Below are positions 10,450-20,904 of a DNA stretch of 30,674 nucleotides, piece by piece. Source of the stretch: Phytophthora quininea (taxonomy: Eukaryota > Oomycota > Peronosporomycetes > Peronosporales > Peronosporaceae). Positions within the stretch are counted from its first letter, which is position 1. Every line of letters starts with the position of its first letter. The notes beneath the pieces were generated by a model. It ran no database searches and was not told the DNA's origin. It saw only the letters and a program-made list of their open reading frames with translations. The DNA lies in contig JAAVTG010000784.1 in NCBI GenBank assembly GCA_011947345.1, positions 1 to 30,674 of the forward strand, read 5' to 3'. Position numbers and translations under genes: made by a program.

Positions 10450-10605
10450 AATAAGCATACTTTTCTCGCTCAGATATTGGGACGTCATAAGAAACGGGGT
10501 AGATTCCAAAAAAGTTAGACGAGTGAAACCACTGATAAGGGTGCAAGGTGGACTAGCACGTCCGTCACTGGTTTACCAAAGAGCTCGATTTACCGCGAAG
10601 GCAAC

Positions 10606-12333
10606 ATGATGCGCGAATCTTCGTTCGACCAGGAAGACCCGCGTTTTCCTTCATCACCCCAAGCTTCGACTGGCGCGATGGTCGGCAGGTTTCTCGGTGC
10701 AACTTCCGCTTTGGCCGCCTTCTTGCTTGTGGTGACAAGCGGATTCGACAACAAGAGTGTTGCAGTTGGGGTCGACACTGTGGCGGCTGCAGTTGTCGAT
10801 GTCATCAGCCCGCTCTGTTTCGGCACTATGACAATGTACTGGGACCAGCGCAATACATCTCTGGACCTTGCAGCAATGAACACGAGCGCTGATGACGTTC
10901 AAGCTTCGGATCTCGAGCTGCTGCAGCTTCAGCAAGTGAGTCGCCACGGAAGCAGGTAATGACAAAACATGTTTGTTGGCGGAGACATTTTGCCACATTT
11001 GACCTACTTGATGCTGCAGATTTCCTACCGATAACACGATGGAAGAGATCGCGGATTTACTTCAGCGACTGCAGACCGAATACCAGAATGTCCTCCCACT
11101 GTGGCTTCAGGAGTATTCGCTGCCTTACAACTTGTCAGTAGCTGGCGCCTTGTCGGCGACAGGATTCAACGAGCTTGCTGCGTATGGCAAACGCACTCGA
11201 GAATCGGTGGGCTCGGCTTTTCCGAAGACGTACAACGCGAGTCTGTTTAAACTTGCGCACACATTCAAGACGCGTACTGGGGACAGCGCCACAGCGTAAG
11301 TTTCGTTGAAAACAATGGATACGGATCGTATTCTGACGAAGTTTTCGCTTGCTTTTGACAGCTTCGCCAGCACATTCTTCGACAATCCTACGGACGTCCA
11401 GTACATCGAATACGCGAAGGGAAAGGTACGCATTCAAGACTCTGCAACAGAGGCAGCTCTGTACTGCAGCTGACTGAGGTTTCCTTCTGGCTTTCAGGAT
11501 CGTTTCCTCCGCTTTTACGACGTTTGTGATCGCTACCAATTCGAGGTCAAGCGCAACCCAAGCGCATCCGCTGAGCTCAAGGCGTACGGAAATTCTTCGC
11601 AGATGAATGAAAGCACCACGTACCTCAAGACGCGACTGAACCTGCCAACTAACGCTTCTCTTAGTGTCACGGACGTCCGTGCGGCCTTCGCAGCTTGCGC
11701 GTAAGTTGCATCACGTAACGTGATGGTCACGTTTGTTTCGACTCGATGGCTTGGAGAGATACTGACTACACGTTCCTATCTTTTAGTTTCGACGTCATGG
11801 TCTATGGTGTTACCAACCAGTGGTGCTCGCTCATGGACCAAACGTTTCTCGACCGTCTCGACTACGCAGAAGACCTCGAATCCTTTTACGAACAAGGACC
11901 AGGCTTCCAGATCAACTACGAAATGGCTGCGGTCTTGCTGCAAGACGTTTACGCCTACATGAAGAACTTCACTACTGGCGACACGAATATTGTCGGCAAT
12001 CTACGCTTCGGCCACGCCGAGACGACGATTCCTCTGATGATTCTTCTCGGCTACGGGGATCGCACCAAACTGTTGGCCTCGTGGAGTGACGAGCAGATCG
12101 AGTCGCGTGGCTTCCGCACTTCGATTCTCTCACCCACAGCCTCCAACATTGATTTCCGACTGCACAAAAGCAAGAAGGACGGCAAATTCTACGTGTCGGT
12201 GTGGATCCAAGAGGTCGTGGCTCCGCTGCCAGGGTGTGACGCAGTGTACTGCGAACTGTCCAAGGTGGAGCAGCTCTGGAGCTACTACCTCAACGAGTAC
12301 AACTTCAAACGTGACTGCAAGAAGAAGAAGTGA
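10606..12333 (+). CDS. MINPP-type multiple inositol polyphosphate phosphatase
   Basis: A branch-2 histidine acid phosphatase of 479 residues encoded by five exons: 10606-10955, 11020-11295, 11362-11425, 11498-11700 and 11787-12333, all with GT-AG introns and no frame defect. Family members hydrolyse phytate and other inositol polyphosphates, usually in the secretory pathway or outside the cell. An N-terminal hydrophobic segment (FLGATSALAAFLLVV, about residues 28-42) fits a signal peptide or anchor. The catalytic RHG motif (SRHGSR) lies around residues 112-117 and its last codon is split by intron 1. The proton-donor motif is HAE (FGHAET, about residue 373) as in MINPP, not the HD of fungal phytases. 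YWDQRN and SLPYNLSV blocks are shared with the broken copy at 1-930. The next ATG (about residue 25) is an alternative start. The C-terminus is lysine-rich (CKKKK). Confidence 0.92.
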
Positions 12334-12649
12334 CCCAAGCAAGCTCTTGACATGACGCCATCTTAATCAAATAGAACTTCTACTTTTCCTCGACACGCTA
12401 CCGTGTTGAATCTCCTGCAGAAAAGTGTATCCATCTCCATCTTGAACAGCTCTTTCATCTTATTGGCCGGAGCCACGCATTTAGTCAGTAACTTCAGGAG
12501 CTCGTGCCTCGGACGCATCCGGCAGCGAGTTGAGTTGAGTTCATCAAGCCATCCGATGGACTTCGTGTTTGGCGTCAAAGCGGTTCGGTGGTGGTCATCG
12601 AACAGATACTCATGCGGCACTTTGCGTTTTGCAAGATATCACGAAGGCA

Positions 12650-15072
12650 ATGCCACCGACGGAGCAGCAGCAGTCCGACTTGGAGCGTGAAGAAGACGAC
12701 GACCAAATGCTTCAGCCTCTGCAAAATGTCGCTTCATCCGACTGCAAAGACCCGCTACTGCAAACCTCAAGAGCTGACCCCAAGACGCGTTCGACTGTGC
12801 TCGACAATGTGGCCCATGTCCTGTTCGTCGTGTCCATCGCCATCTATGTGTGGGGCCAGACCATGTACTTGTCGCCGACCATCCAGATCCACTTCACCAG
12901 CTACATCAGTCCCTTCTGGGGGTGCCGTTGACGCCTCCGCCGGCGGGGTCCCCCATCTCAGCGTGGGGCCACTACGAGATGCTCGCGCCGACGATCTTCG
13001 TGCTGTTCACGGTGCTGCCTCTACTGGCCAGTCTGCTCTTCTTCGAGTTTGTTCGGGACTACAATGTGCACCGCCACACGGCTCACCGAGTGCTGGCAGT
13101 GTCGACTTTGCTGCGTCGTCGACCTCCTCGGTTCACACTCCCTGGATTTGGATGGATGTCGGACTTTTGCTACGGCGAACTGCTGTTCGTGGCCTTCTTG
13201 GTGGTCGGCAACGTGGTTTTGTTCGTCGACGGCTGGATCAACCAACGTCGCGTGCTGCCTCTTCCGGGTCAAGAGTACACTTTCAACACGGTGCTGGAGC
13301 TCAGCGGCGTCGTTTTCGGCTATAGCTCCGTGTTCAACATGGCGTTCCTCTTCCTACCGTGCACTCGCCACTGCGCCTGGATGGAGTTTTTCAACATTTC
13401 GTACGCGAACGGCGTCAAGTATCACCGCTGGCTGGGGATGCTGGCCATCTATGGGGCGATACTTCATGCAATTCCGTTCTACTGGCTGTGGGCTCGACAA
13501 GGAGTGCTGGCAGAGAAGGCGCTGCCCTGCTTTGACTGTCAGTTCGACTACTGGCACATTGGCTACCCCAAATGGTTCAACGTGTTCGGTGAGATCTCGC
13601 TCTTCTTCATGCTCTTGATCCTCTTCACGTCCCATCCATGGGTGCGTCGCCATCTCTTCGAAACCTTCTACTACGTGCATCATTTGTACATTCCAGCCGT
13701 GGTGTTCGCCGTGCTGCATTTCAACGTGATTGTGTGGTGGCTACTCCCGACGTTCGTGCTGTACCTGTCGAGTCGAGCGATCTCGCGGTGGAACTCGATC
13801 TTCTCCGTGCAAGTGGAGGAATTTACTCGCCTCCCGGAGGGGCTGGTCAAAATCGTGTTGGCTCGATCGAATACTCGCGAAGGAGGCTTCGACATTGGTC
13901 AGTTTATCTACCTCAACGTGCCTGCCATTTCCAAGCTGCAGTGGCATGCTTTCACGATCAGCTCGTCACCTCTCGCTAGTCCAAACACGCTAACCGTTCT
14001 TGCGAAATCTCTTGGCGACTGGAGTGAAGACCTCGTGGAGCACGCTCAAGACTGTCGTGATAAAGGAAAGCTACCAGTGATGTACATGGATGGCTACTAT
14101 GGCTCCTCACTGGCAGGGTATGCGGAATACCCAACGGTGTGTCTAATCGGAGGCGGCATCGGAGCCACGCCGTTGTTTGCCATCCTCGAGGATATGGTGG
14201 CTAGATTGAAGCAGCTAGGCCCGCCACTGCCAAACCAGCGAGTCTTCTTCGTCCTGGCAGTTCGCGAGCTTGCGTTATTGGAAGAGATATCCCTCGTATT
14301 GGCGAAGATCCGGCATTTCGATCCACACGGTGAGCGCTTCGTCTTTAAGTTTTTCGTGACACGAAAGCCCAACAAGCAGCTACTTGAGACACCGATCGAC
14401 TACGATCGACTGCGTGGAAACACAAGGATCCACTCCAGAGGAGGTCGCGCGGAATTTGGTTTCTTCGCTCGACTACGCAGTCCACCGGCTCCGTTTGTCG
14501 AGCCACTACGTTCCAGAGGTGCCAAAGCGATCCTGTATACTACGATGTTCTTGCCAGCTTCGATATTGGTGATCTGGCTCGAGTTTGGCGGCGGTGTGAT
14601 GATGGCCCACGGGAAAGAGACGCAGTACTGGCCGTTGCAGAATTTCGTGGAGATCGGAGTGCTTTTACTGTTTCCTGCTGTCACGTATTCGATGTTGCTA
14701 TTGGAACGGTGGCGCCGATCTCAGCAAAGCAACAGCAAATGTCCAGCGTTTGGCAAGGAGGTAGCAAAGGCCAATTACTCGAGTATTCGACCCACATCTC
14801 CATCGGTGTTTAGACACGAGGATTTCAATGCAAAGGACACGACACTCCAAACACTTGGCGGCTTGGTGGAGGAGTACAATGTTGCCTGCGGGCTGCGTCC
14901 GAACATGGCCGAGATCATGCAAGAAGTCCATCGAGCGAATGCGATGAACTCGTCGCAACACATTGGAGTGTTCATGTCAGGACCCGAAGCGTTGAAAGCT
15001 GCTACGTATGATGCAGTGGATACCTTGGGGTCTCGTGGCTTTGACGTACATGAAGAGGAGTTTGAGCTATAG
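12650..15072 (+). CDS. Ferric reductase / NADPH oxidase-like flavocytochrome
   Basis: A membrane flavocytochrome moving electrons from NADPH through FAD and haem, most like plant-type ferric-chelate reductases (FRO). From ATG 12650 there is an N-terminal acidic region, then about eight membrane spans. Candidate haem-binding histidines lie in HRWLGMLAIYGAILHAIPF and FYYVHHLYIPAVVFAVLHF. The FAD site is WHAFTISSSP and the NADPH loop is IGGGIGATPLFAI; the C-terminus has the usual VFMSGPEAL. Two further hydrophobic segments (about 14535-14580 and 14640-14700) interrupt the NADPH-binding half, as in FRO proteins. The frame as given breaks after TSYISPFWG at the G5 run 12918-12922; six G residues would restore an 807-residue protein. 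No EF-hand is seen, which argues against a calcium-regulated respiratory burst oxidase. No introns were found. Confidence 0.85.
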
Positions 15073-15535
15073 ATGTCGAGTGATAAAAGCAAAGAATGCA
15101 GCGTGTTTACTTGTTGCTGTGTCAGATCAACTTGCTATCGTTTTCTTGTCATTGTCTCGCAGCACCAGCGTCGAGTAGGGAACGGCTCCGTCCAATGCAC
15201 AGCACCAGAACTCCGCCGCAGTCAGTAAAAGAGACGAAGTTGAACACTCAGTGCTGATCCTGGAGGGATGATCTTCCTTGGAATGGCTTGTAGTCTTGGT
15301 ACTCGTGAATTGTAGCGACTTGATCTTCATCTCGAACTTCTTGTTTGGCCTTTCACGACGCAGCATCTTGAACAATTGGGAAGGTGGCTGACACTCGCAG
15401 GTGAAAACTACAAATGCAATGACATGCAGCTAGAGCTCGGAGGGCTCGAACGCTCAGTTGGGGATGTAATCGTCCGTAATAGCGCGTCAACATCTCCATC
15501 ATTGGCCGACGCCACGCGAGTTCCGCGTCGGCTCG
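15073..15535. other. Intergenic region with one weak small reading frame
   Basis: A minus-strand frame from ATG 15366 to 15127 (79 residues, MLRRERPNKKFEMKIKSLQF) is lysine-rich at its start and stays open upstream to about 15430, where a possible intron acceptor (TTGCATTTGTAG) occurs. It could be the last exon of a small gene. I found no matching upstream exon and no family resemblance, so I do not call a gene. Confidence 0.25.
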
Positions 15536-15964
15536 CTATGGCGCAGGTCCAGTTCCTGGGTTAACCCCACGAGCTCCTTGGAGAATCTGTCGTAGCTGTC
15601 GATAGCTCTCCACTTCGCTGTCATACAGCATGGGCTCCTCCTTGTGCGGATAGTAGGGGTCTTGTTCTTGGCAGTCCGTGCAAACGGCGGTGCCTTCGTA
15701 GATACGCAGGAAGATCATTTTGCCGTGTTGTAGGACGTCGTCCATGGATAAAAGTCGTCCGCAGTAGTTGCACTCGGAGCCGGGAGAAGTCACCTCCCTC
15801 ACCGACCGCTCGAGGCTCTGGAGCTTCATGAAGTCGCAGGTGTCGTAGTGGTTCTTCCGCCCACCTTTGGTAGGGAACTCGGCCCCACACTTGCAGGAGA
15901 AGCGCTTGGCTTTCCTGGTCTGGTTCGACCCTTGCTGGTCGTCGTGGGGTGGCGCTTTATTCAT
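15536..15964 (-). CDS. Small zinc-binding protein of a tandem family, copy A
   Basis: A 142-residue protein from ATG 15964, one exon. It has the pattern shared by three neighbours: C-x-C-x12-H-x3-C (CKCGAEFPTKGGRKNHYDTC), a short basic/hydrophobic linker, then C-x2-C-x26-C-x2-C (ECNYCGRLLSMDDVL to CTDCQE). Identical spacing suggests one C2H2-like site followed by a treble-clef or rubredoxin-like site. I do not recognise a named family. Compared with copies B and C, the C-terminus is different (QLRQILQGARGVNPGTGPAP) and lacks the shared tail with the HPxRVQxW motif. A longer non-ATG upstream extension is blocked by a TAG near 16018. Function unknown; nucleic-acid or protein binding is only a guess. 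Confidence 0.72.
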   Translation of the reverse strand: MNKAPPHDDQQGSNQTRKAKRFSCKCGAEFPTKGGRKNHYDTCDFMKLQSLERSVREVTSPGSECNYCGRLLSMDDVLQHGKMIFLRIYEGTAVCTDCQEQDPYYPHKEEPMLYDSEVESYRQLRQILQGARGVNPGTGPAP

Positions 15965-16041
15965 CTTACGCGGCAGCAAGAACGTTGGGGTATGTGAAGA
16001 GCCCACAACAGCCACTACATGAACCTCTATTTAGTATTAGT

Positions 16042-16494
16042 TCAATTCGTGTATTTCTCCAGGTCTCGACCGCTTTCTATCCATCTCTGCACTCGGTTAG
16101 GGTGGAACAAGAACTCCTGGAGTTCTCGGGAGATATTGTCTCGACGGGTTTGAAGCTGCAACGGAGACACCTTGGAACGTCGAAGGTGCAAGTACTCCCG
16201 TACTTCGTTGCTAGTCATGAGTATTTCGTCGTGAGCGTTTGCTTCACGGCAGATTGAGCAGCTGATTGTGCCGTCGTAAGGACAGAAGAGAAGAAATCGG
16301 CCTCGATACAGAATGTCGTCGCGCGAAAGCAGTCGGTCGCAGATGTAACACTCGCGTCCGTTCGAAGTCATGAACTGCACGGTATGTTCCCAATTGGAGA
16401 CTTTGGCGTGGTCACAATTGCTTTCGTGAAGCTTGAACTGCTCTCGAGTCGAGAAGGAAGAGCTGCAGGCACAGGTGTGCGCTCGAGTCGCCAT
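16042..16494 (-). CDS. Small zinc-binding protein of a tandem family, copy B
   Basis: A 150-residue, single-exon protein from ATG 16494. It has the same zinc pattern as its neighbours: C-x-C-x12-H-x3-C (CACSSSFSTREQFKLHESNC) and C-x2-C-x26-C-x2-C (ECYICDRLLSRDDIL to CSICRE). The C-terminal half holds a leucine/arginine-rich helix (EVREYLHLRRSKV) and a tail FHPNRVQRWIESGRDLEKY that is also present in copy C. The open frame continues upstream into copy C only because C is frame-shifted; the similarity to A and C begins at this ATG, which fixes the start. Function unknown. Confidence 0.75.
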   Translation of the reverse strand: MATRAHTCACSSSFSTREQFKLHESNCDHAKVSNWEHTVQFMTSNGRECYICDRLLSRDDILYRGRFLLFCPYDGTISCSICREANAHDEILMTSNEVREYLHLRRSKVSPLQLQTRRDNISRELQEFLFHPNRVQRWIESGRDLEKYTN

Positions 16495-16750
16495 TGCTGT
16501 TGCCGCAGCCAATGGAGGAATAAGCAATGCGAGAGTGGGGTCATCGCAGATGACAAGCACAATCACTGTCCGCCTGCTGCTTAAAGTGGTTGGAACGACC
16601 AGTTGGCAAGCATTAGGACCATCATCAACACCAACCGGCACCAAGAGCAACACATCTCGTTGACGATCAACCTGCGCACGAAACGAGTGATCGGCGATCG
16701 TGTTCATGGATGGCGCTCCATCTGAAGCGAAACGATGAGTTGACATTCCT

Positions 16751-17214
16751 TCATTGCAAATACATCTCGAGCTCTCGCCCGCTTTCCAGCCACTTCTGCA
16801 CTCTGTCGGGGTGAAGCAGATACTCCTGCAGCTCCTTGAACAAACCCCTCGATACTGCTCAAGCCACGGGTACGGGATGCTGGTGCGTCGTAGGAGCAAA
16901 TACCTCTGCACTTCGTCTGCCTGCATCTGCGGCTCTCCTTCGTACGGACAAAAGGTCTCCCGGCACTTGGAGCAGATGAAGGAGTCGTAGTACGGTCGGA
17001 AAATGAGCATCTGGCCTCCAAACAGCACGTCGTCCAGCGAGAGCAGCCGACCGCATGGAAAACACTCTGCTCCAGGCGACGTCATGGTCTTCAACGTCTT
17101 CTCCCAATGGTCGATCTTCATGTAGTCGCACTTGGCAGCATGGTCGTCAAACGAGTCCAGCGTAGCGTACGAAGCTCCACACACACAAGAAAGCCCTTGG
17201 TCAGTCGCTGCCAT
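16751..17214 (-). CDS. Small zinc-binding protein of a tandem family, copy C
   Basis: The protein starts at ATG 17214 with the family pattern: C-x-C-x12-H-x3-C (CVCGASYATLDSFDDHAAKC) and C-x2-C-x26-C-x2-C (ECFPCGRLLSLDDVL to CSKCRE), then the helix EVQRYLLLRR. After WLEQYRG the given frame stops resembling copy B. Adding one base to the C4 run at 16845-16848 brings in the shared tail (LLHPDRVQKWLESGRELEMY) and a TGA at 16751-16753, at the same relative place as in copy B, for 154 residues. Without that base the frame runs on through the spacer into copy B as an artificial 390-residue fusion. Function unknown. It is convergent with nothing close; the next gene upstream is the purple acid phosphatase on the same strand. 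Confidence 0.73.
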
Positions 17215-17372
17215 CGTAAAAGCTGGAGTGATGGGGGCACTCGAAATCCTGATTGGCCAGACCGCTTTAACGGATTCGTGCCTCGGACGCTTCCTGGCGC
17301 TTCATCCGTTCTGTTATCGGAATCACTTCCAGCTGAATTGCATCGGATTTCAACCTTCATACCTAACTATCT

Positions 17373-19561
17373 CTATCGAAAACTTCTTGCTGATGGAATG
17401 GGGCCGGTGCTTCTTGCTCGTCGTATTGCTGGCAGCACCACAGCGTATCCTGCCAACATCGCTAAGATGGCTGCCGCGCCAAACCCGACAATATCTTGTG
17501 TCGGGATATATCCAGGTGGATAGCGCTCACGGTCGCTGGGCCAGTTGTGCGCCGACACAATCCACGTCTCGTCCTTGACTCGACGCTCGACATCAGACAC
17601 GAACTCGAAGTGCAGGTGGGTCGAGTTGTAGATGTGCACACGACCGTAGCCGTGCTCCAGGAAGCCCTGCTCTCGCCAACGTGATCGATAGAAGCCGGCA
17701 GTGTCCACAGTGTAGCCTCCCGACCCAACCATGAGATGCACAGGCGCCATGGCCTTCCCACTTGGAGACTCAATGCATCGATCACCAAATACCGGGCACG
17801 TGCGCTCGTACGAGTGGTAATGGCCAGCGAACACAATGTCCACGTGGTAATCGGCCAGCTCCTGCTCCAACTCATCGCGAAGAATGAGCGACCGGTAGTA
17901 GTCGCCAGAGTACGCGACCGAGCAATACAAGGGGCGGTGGATGTACACAAAGACCCACGGGGTCTTGGATCGGTCGACGTTCTTGAGGTCGCCTACTAGC
18001 CACTCGTGCATCGGCGAACCTCGCGCAAACTCGTGCTCGCTGCTCAGTACGGTGTGATGCACAAGCCCCGTGTCGAAGCTGTACCAATAGATGCCGTTGC
18101 CATTGCCTGGCATGTGGAAACGCTTCTCTGAAGGCACGCCACACTCGCCGAAGGAGTCGTGGCCGTGAGTACCGTCCTTCTCGAACGTGGGGAAGGCCGG
18201 ATACTTGACGTGGTCCTTCTTCACTCCTTCCAAGTACCCGTAGTCTATGGATGTACAATAGCATTACGATGAGCTACATGAAAGCGGGTGGTCAACCAGT
18301 AGAACGTACCGTGGTTCCCCATGCTGATCATGTACGGGAGTCGCGAAGCCGCATACTCGATGAGGTGGCCGAACTGGTCCCAAATGAACGTAGCTCCTCT
18401 TGCATACGAGAGGTCTCCGACGTGCATTACTCCTACGTACCGGTGCTTGGTCGGGTCTTCCGCCGCTCGTTCCATGTCCTCACGAATCAGCTGCATGGTG
18501 GTGCCGCAGTTGCCGTCATCCTCTGCAAAATTCTGCGTCGCTCCTGTAGGAGTATTCAGGTCTCCGTAGACGAAAAAGCTCATACTGGATCCTTCTGCAT
18601 CGCTCGAGACGCTGTTACTCCCCACGGGAGGCGGCATCCGGAACTCAAACGTGTCGCTCAGTCCCCCTTCTCGTCTCCGACTCGGTAAAAGTATTTCTTC
18701 CCCGCATCCAGTTTCGTCATGACGGCATTAAAAATCTGTCCAGGGTCTCTGTAGTTCCTGGGGAACACGTTGGTCGCTGGTCCGTTGCACATCTCCGAGG
18801 CCTTATAGCTGCTAGACGAGGCCTTTTCCACCCTCGTCAGCTTGTCCTTTTGCTCTCCGAACAGCACCACCGGACGCGTCACATTGTCACTTACCCATTT
18901 GACCCTCATCTCGTCGGGTCTCTCCGTCAGTGCCAAATGCACTTGCAACGGCTGTGTCGGTCCCTGTTTAAACCGCAGCAGTTCACTCTCCGCCAGCACA
19001 ACGTCGTCTCCAGTCACAAACTTCAGCTGCCATGAGCAGCGCATGTTGACTAACGGTCCAATACGGACCACGCCTGAACTTTTTCCATTTGTGGGGGTCG
19101 TGTCCATAAACTCCTGTACACTTGGGAAGTGCTTGCTCTCTTCATCTGCAGCGCTCACACAGTACGCAGCGACTCGGTCTCGACCGAAGAATTTTGGCTG
19201 AGGAGCGTCGTATTCAAACTTGACGTCCACAGTGTCCAGATTGTCCAAGGTGGCTTTAGAGACGCTAAACGTCTTCAGTCTGCGCGGAGTCTTGGCGTCT
19301 GCTTGTTCCAAGGCCTTCTGGTCTTCTTTTAGGGACGGGTTTCCCCAGCTGCCAGTGTCCAAGAGCACTGCAATGACGAATAGCACGCCTGATAAGGCGA
19401 GGAACCCTGCGAAACGATGTAATCGGGCGTTTGTGGGGAGACGGGGCCTTGCGAGGACGGCTCGGAATGTCGGAGGAAGCAGGAGCCTCTTGGGAGTCTG
19501 GAGATGCCGGGGAGAGGAACGCGCGACGCTCCAGCGACGCGTCCGTGCCGCGAGAGACCAT
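17373..19561 (-). CDS. Membrane-anchored purple acid phosphatase (metallophosphoesterase)
   Basis: A two-metal phosphatase that hydrolyses phosphate esters, probably facing the lumen or cell exterior. Two exons (19561-18310 and 18244-17373, GT-AG intron 18309-18245) encode about 707 residues. A Ser/Pro-rich basic N-terminus is followed by a signal-anchor helix (FAGFLALSGVLFVIAVLL), a fibronectin-like region (DEMRVKWVSDNVTRPVVLFG), then the PAP metal motifs in order: VYGDLN, HVGDLSYARG, GNHD (Asp codon split by the intron), VYIHRPLY, and FAGHYHSYER. A second hydrophobic helix near the C-terminus (IVGFGAAAILAMLAGYAVVL) precedes a basic tail. The frame as given needs one extra base in the C5 run 18663-18667, and a correction near the CCC at 19405-19407 (one fewer or two more). 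All metal ligands are intact, so a working gene is likely. Confidence 0.87.
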
Positions 19562-19764
19562 GATCACCCCGCGCGTGATTCGAGACTGATACGACAGTTA
19601 ACCAGCAAAGAATGTTATTATGCTCTAAAACATGAACATGACGGGTGAAGAGCAGGATTAGACTGAGGACGATGGAGGACGCTTGAGAGGACATGGGAAG
19701 CAAAAATCTATTGCGATTATATATAACGATCCTCGTGGATCTACAGCTCGCAAGGGGCTCCAGT

Positions 19765-20646
19765 TTACACCAGGCCGAGGTAGCTGAAGAGCATGAGCGC
19801 TATCCATAGATAGCTGAAGGGCACGCCCATGATCCACAGCGCGAAGAAGATCAGCAGCAAGTTGCCGCCGCCGATCCGATAGTTCGACAGTCGCTCGTTC
19901 GCTTGCGGTCGGTTGTCACCAGCGTTCTGGCCAGGCACACTAAAAGTAAGCACCAAAAACAACGTCAGCAACCCGTAACAGTTTAACAGTCAAGTTTTCA
20001 CGCCACGCACCGCTGCCGTTGGTTCACTCGATGCATCCGCATGCCAGGCATCCCCATACCGGGAGCTCCTCCGAACGACGTGAAGGTGAAGCCTGGTCCA
20101 AACTGCGACACGTGCACTCGACCGCCGCCAAAGTTGTGCATGCCGCCGCCCCGCATGCCGTCCTGGAAGAACATACTGAAAGGGTCCTGGCCGCCGAAGA
20201 AGGTGCGGAAGATCTCCTCTGCGTCCTGGCCCTGGAAGTTCATGCCTGGGCCTCCTGGTCCTGCAGAGGCAGTGCCGCCCACTGCCGCCTTGCCGAAGCG
20301 GTCGTACTGACGTCGCTTGTCTTCATCCGACAGCACCGAGTAGGCCTGCAAATGTAGTAGATTAGTTTAATCATTATTATATTCCTTGTTGCTATTGTAA
20401 AATGATATGCACCTCTCCAATCTCTTTGAACTTTGTCTCGGCTTCTTCCTTGTTGTCCAGGTTCTTGTCTGTTAAATAAAATTATAGGTAGAGTAGGTTA
20501 GTTTTATTAGCATATAACTTAGCAGGAGGGGAACTGGACATGCCTGGGTGGTAGCGGATGGCCAACTTGCGGTAGGCGCGCTTGATCTCGTCCACCGAGG
20601 CCGACTTCTCGATGCCCAGCGTCTCGTAGTAGCTCTTGTCGCCCAT
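19765..20646 (-). CDS. Membrane-bound J-domain (DnaJ/Hsp40) protein
   Basis: An Hsp70 co-chaperone of 222 residues from four exons: 20646-20544, 20468-20413, 20345-20011 and 19939-19765. The J domain starts at residue 5 ([20 protein letters not shown]) and includes the essential HPD motif at residues 33-35; a Gly/Phe-rich region with repeated GG and MFFQDG-type segments follows. The C-terminus has one long or two short membrane spans ([21 protein letters not shown]) and no zinc-finger or peptide-binding beta domain, suggesting an ER- or other membrane-tethered type. Introns 2 and 3 are GT-AG; intron 1 (20543-20469) begins GC and splits the HPD Asp codon, with donor CAG|GCATGT. The phases of all four exons agree only with this reading. 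It is divergent from the phosphodiesterase gene. Confidence 0.88.
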
Positions 20647-20904
20647 GCTCGGCCTCTGGAGATAACCGACGTCAGCTTTCTGCTGGACTGTGAATCCACG
20701 TGGTAAAAACAAAATTTAGTCAACCACACCAATGTATCCATGTGTGAAAAGTATCCATAACGGACAAGTGCAACTACAAGTTGCCTTTTGCGTTGCGAGC
20801 AGTTTCCTTTGACTGTATTAATAGGGCGGTGGACCAAAGCTGCAACGTGCTAACGTGCTGGGTACTATTCCTCAGCAGTGTTTCGACCTGGACTCCTGCC
20901 AGCG
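20647..20904. promoter_or_regulatory. Shared divergent promoter region (258 bp)
   Basis: The start codons of the J-protein (minus) and the phosphodiesterase (plus) face away from each other across 258 bp, so both promoters must lie here or overlap. A CACGTG box is present at 20697-20702 (ACCACGTGG on the minus strand). I see no clear oomycete initiator element. Confidence 0.5.

Noticed and set aside
16042..17214. A continuous 390-codon minus-strand frame suggesting one two-domain zinc protein.
   Set aside because: The middle shows no family resemblance. Copy C's true tail appears in another frame after one base is added, and copy B begins at its own ATG with the family pattern, so the fusion is an artefact.
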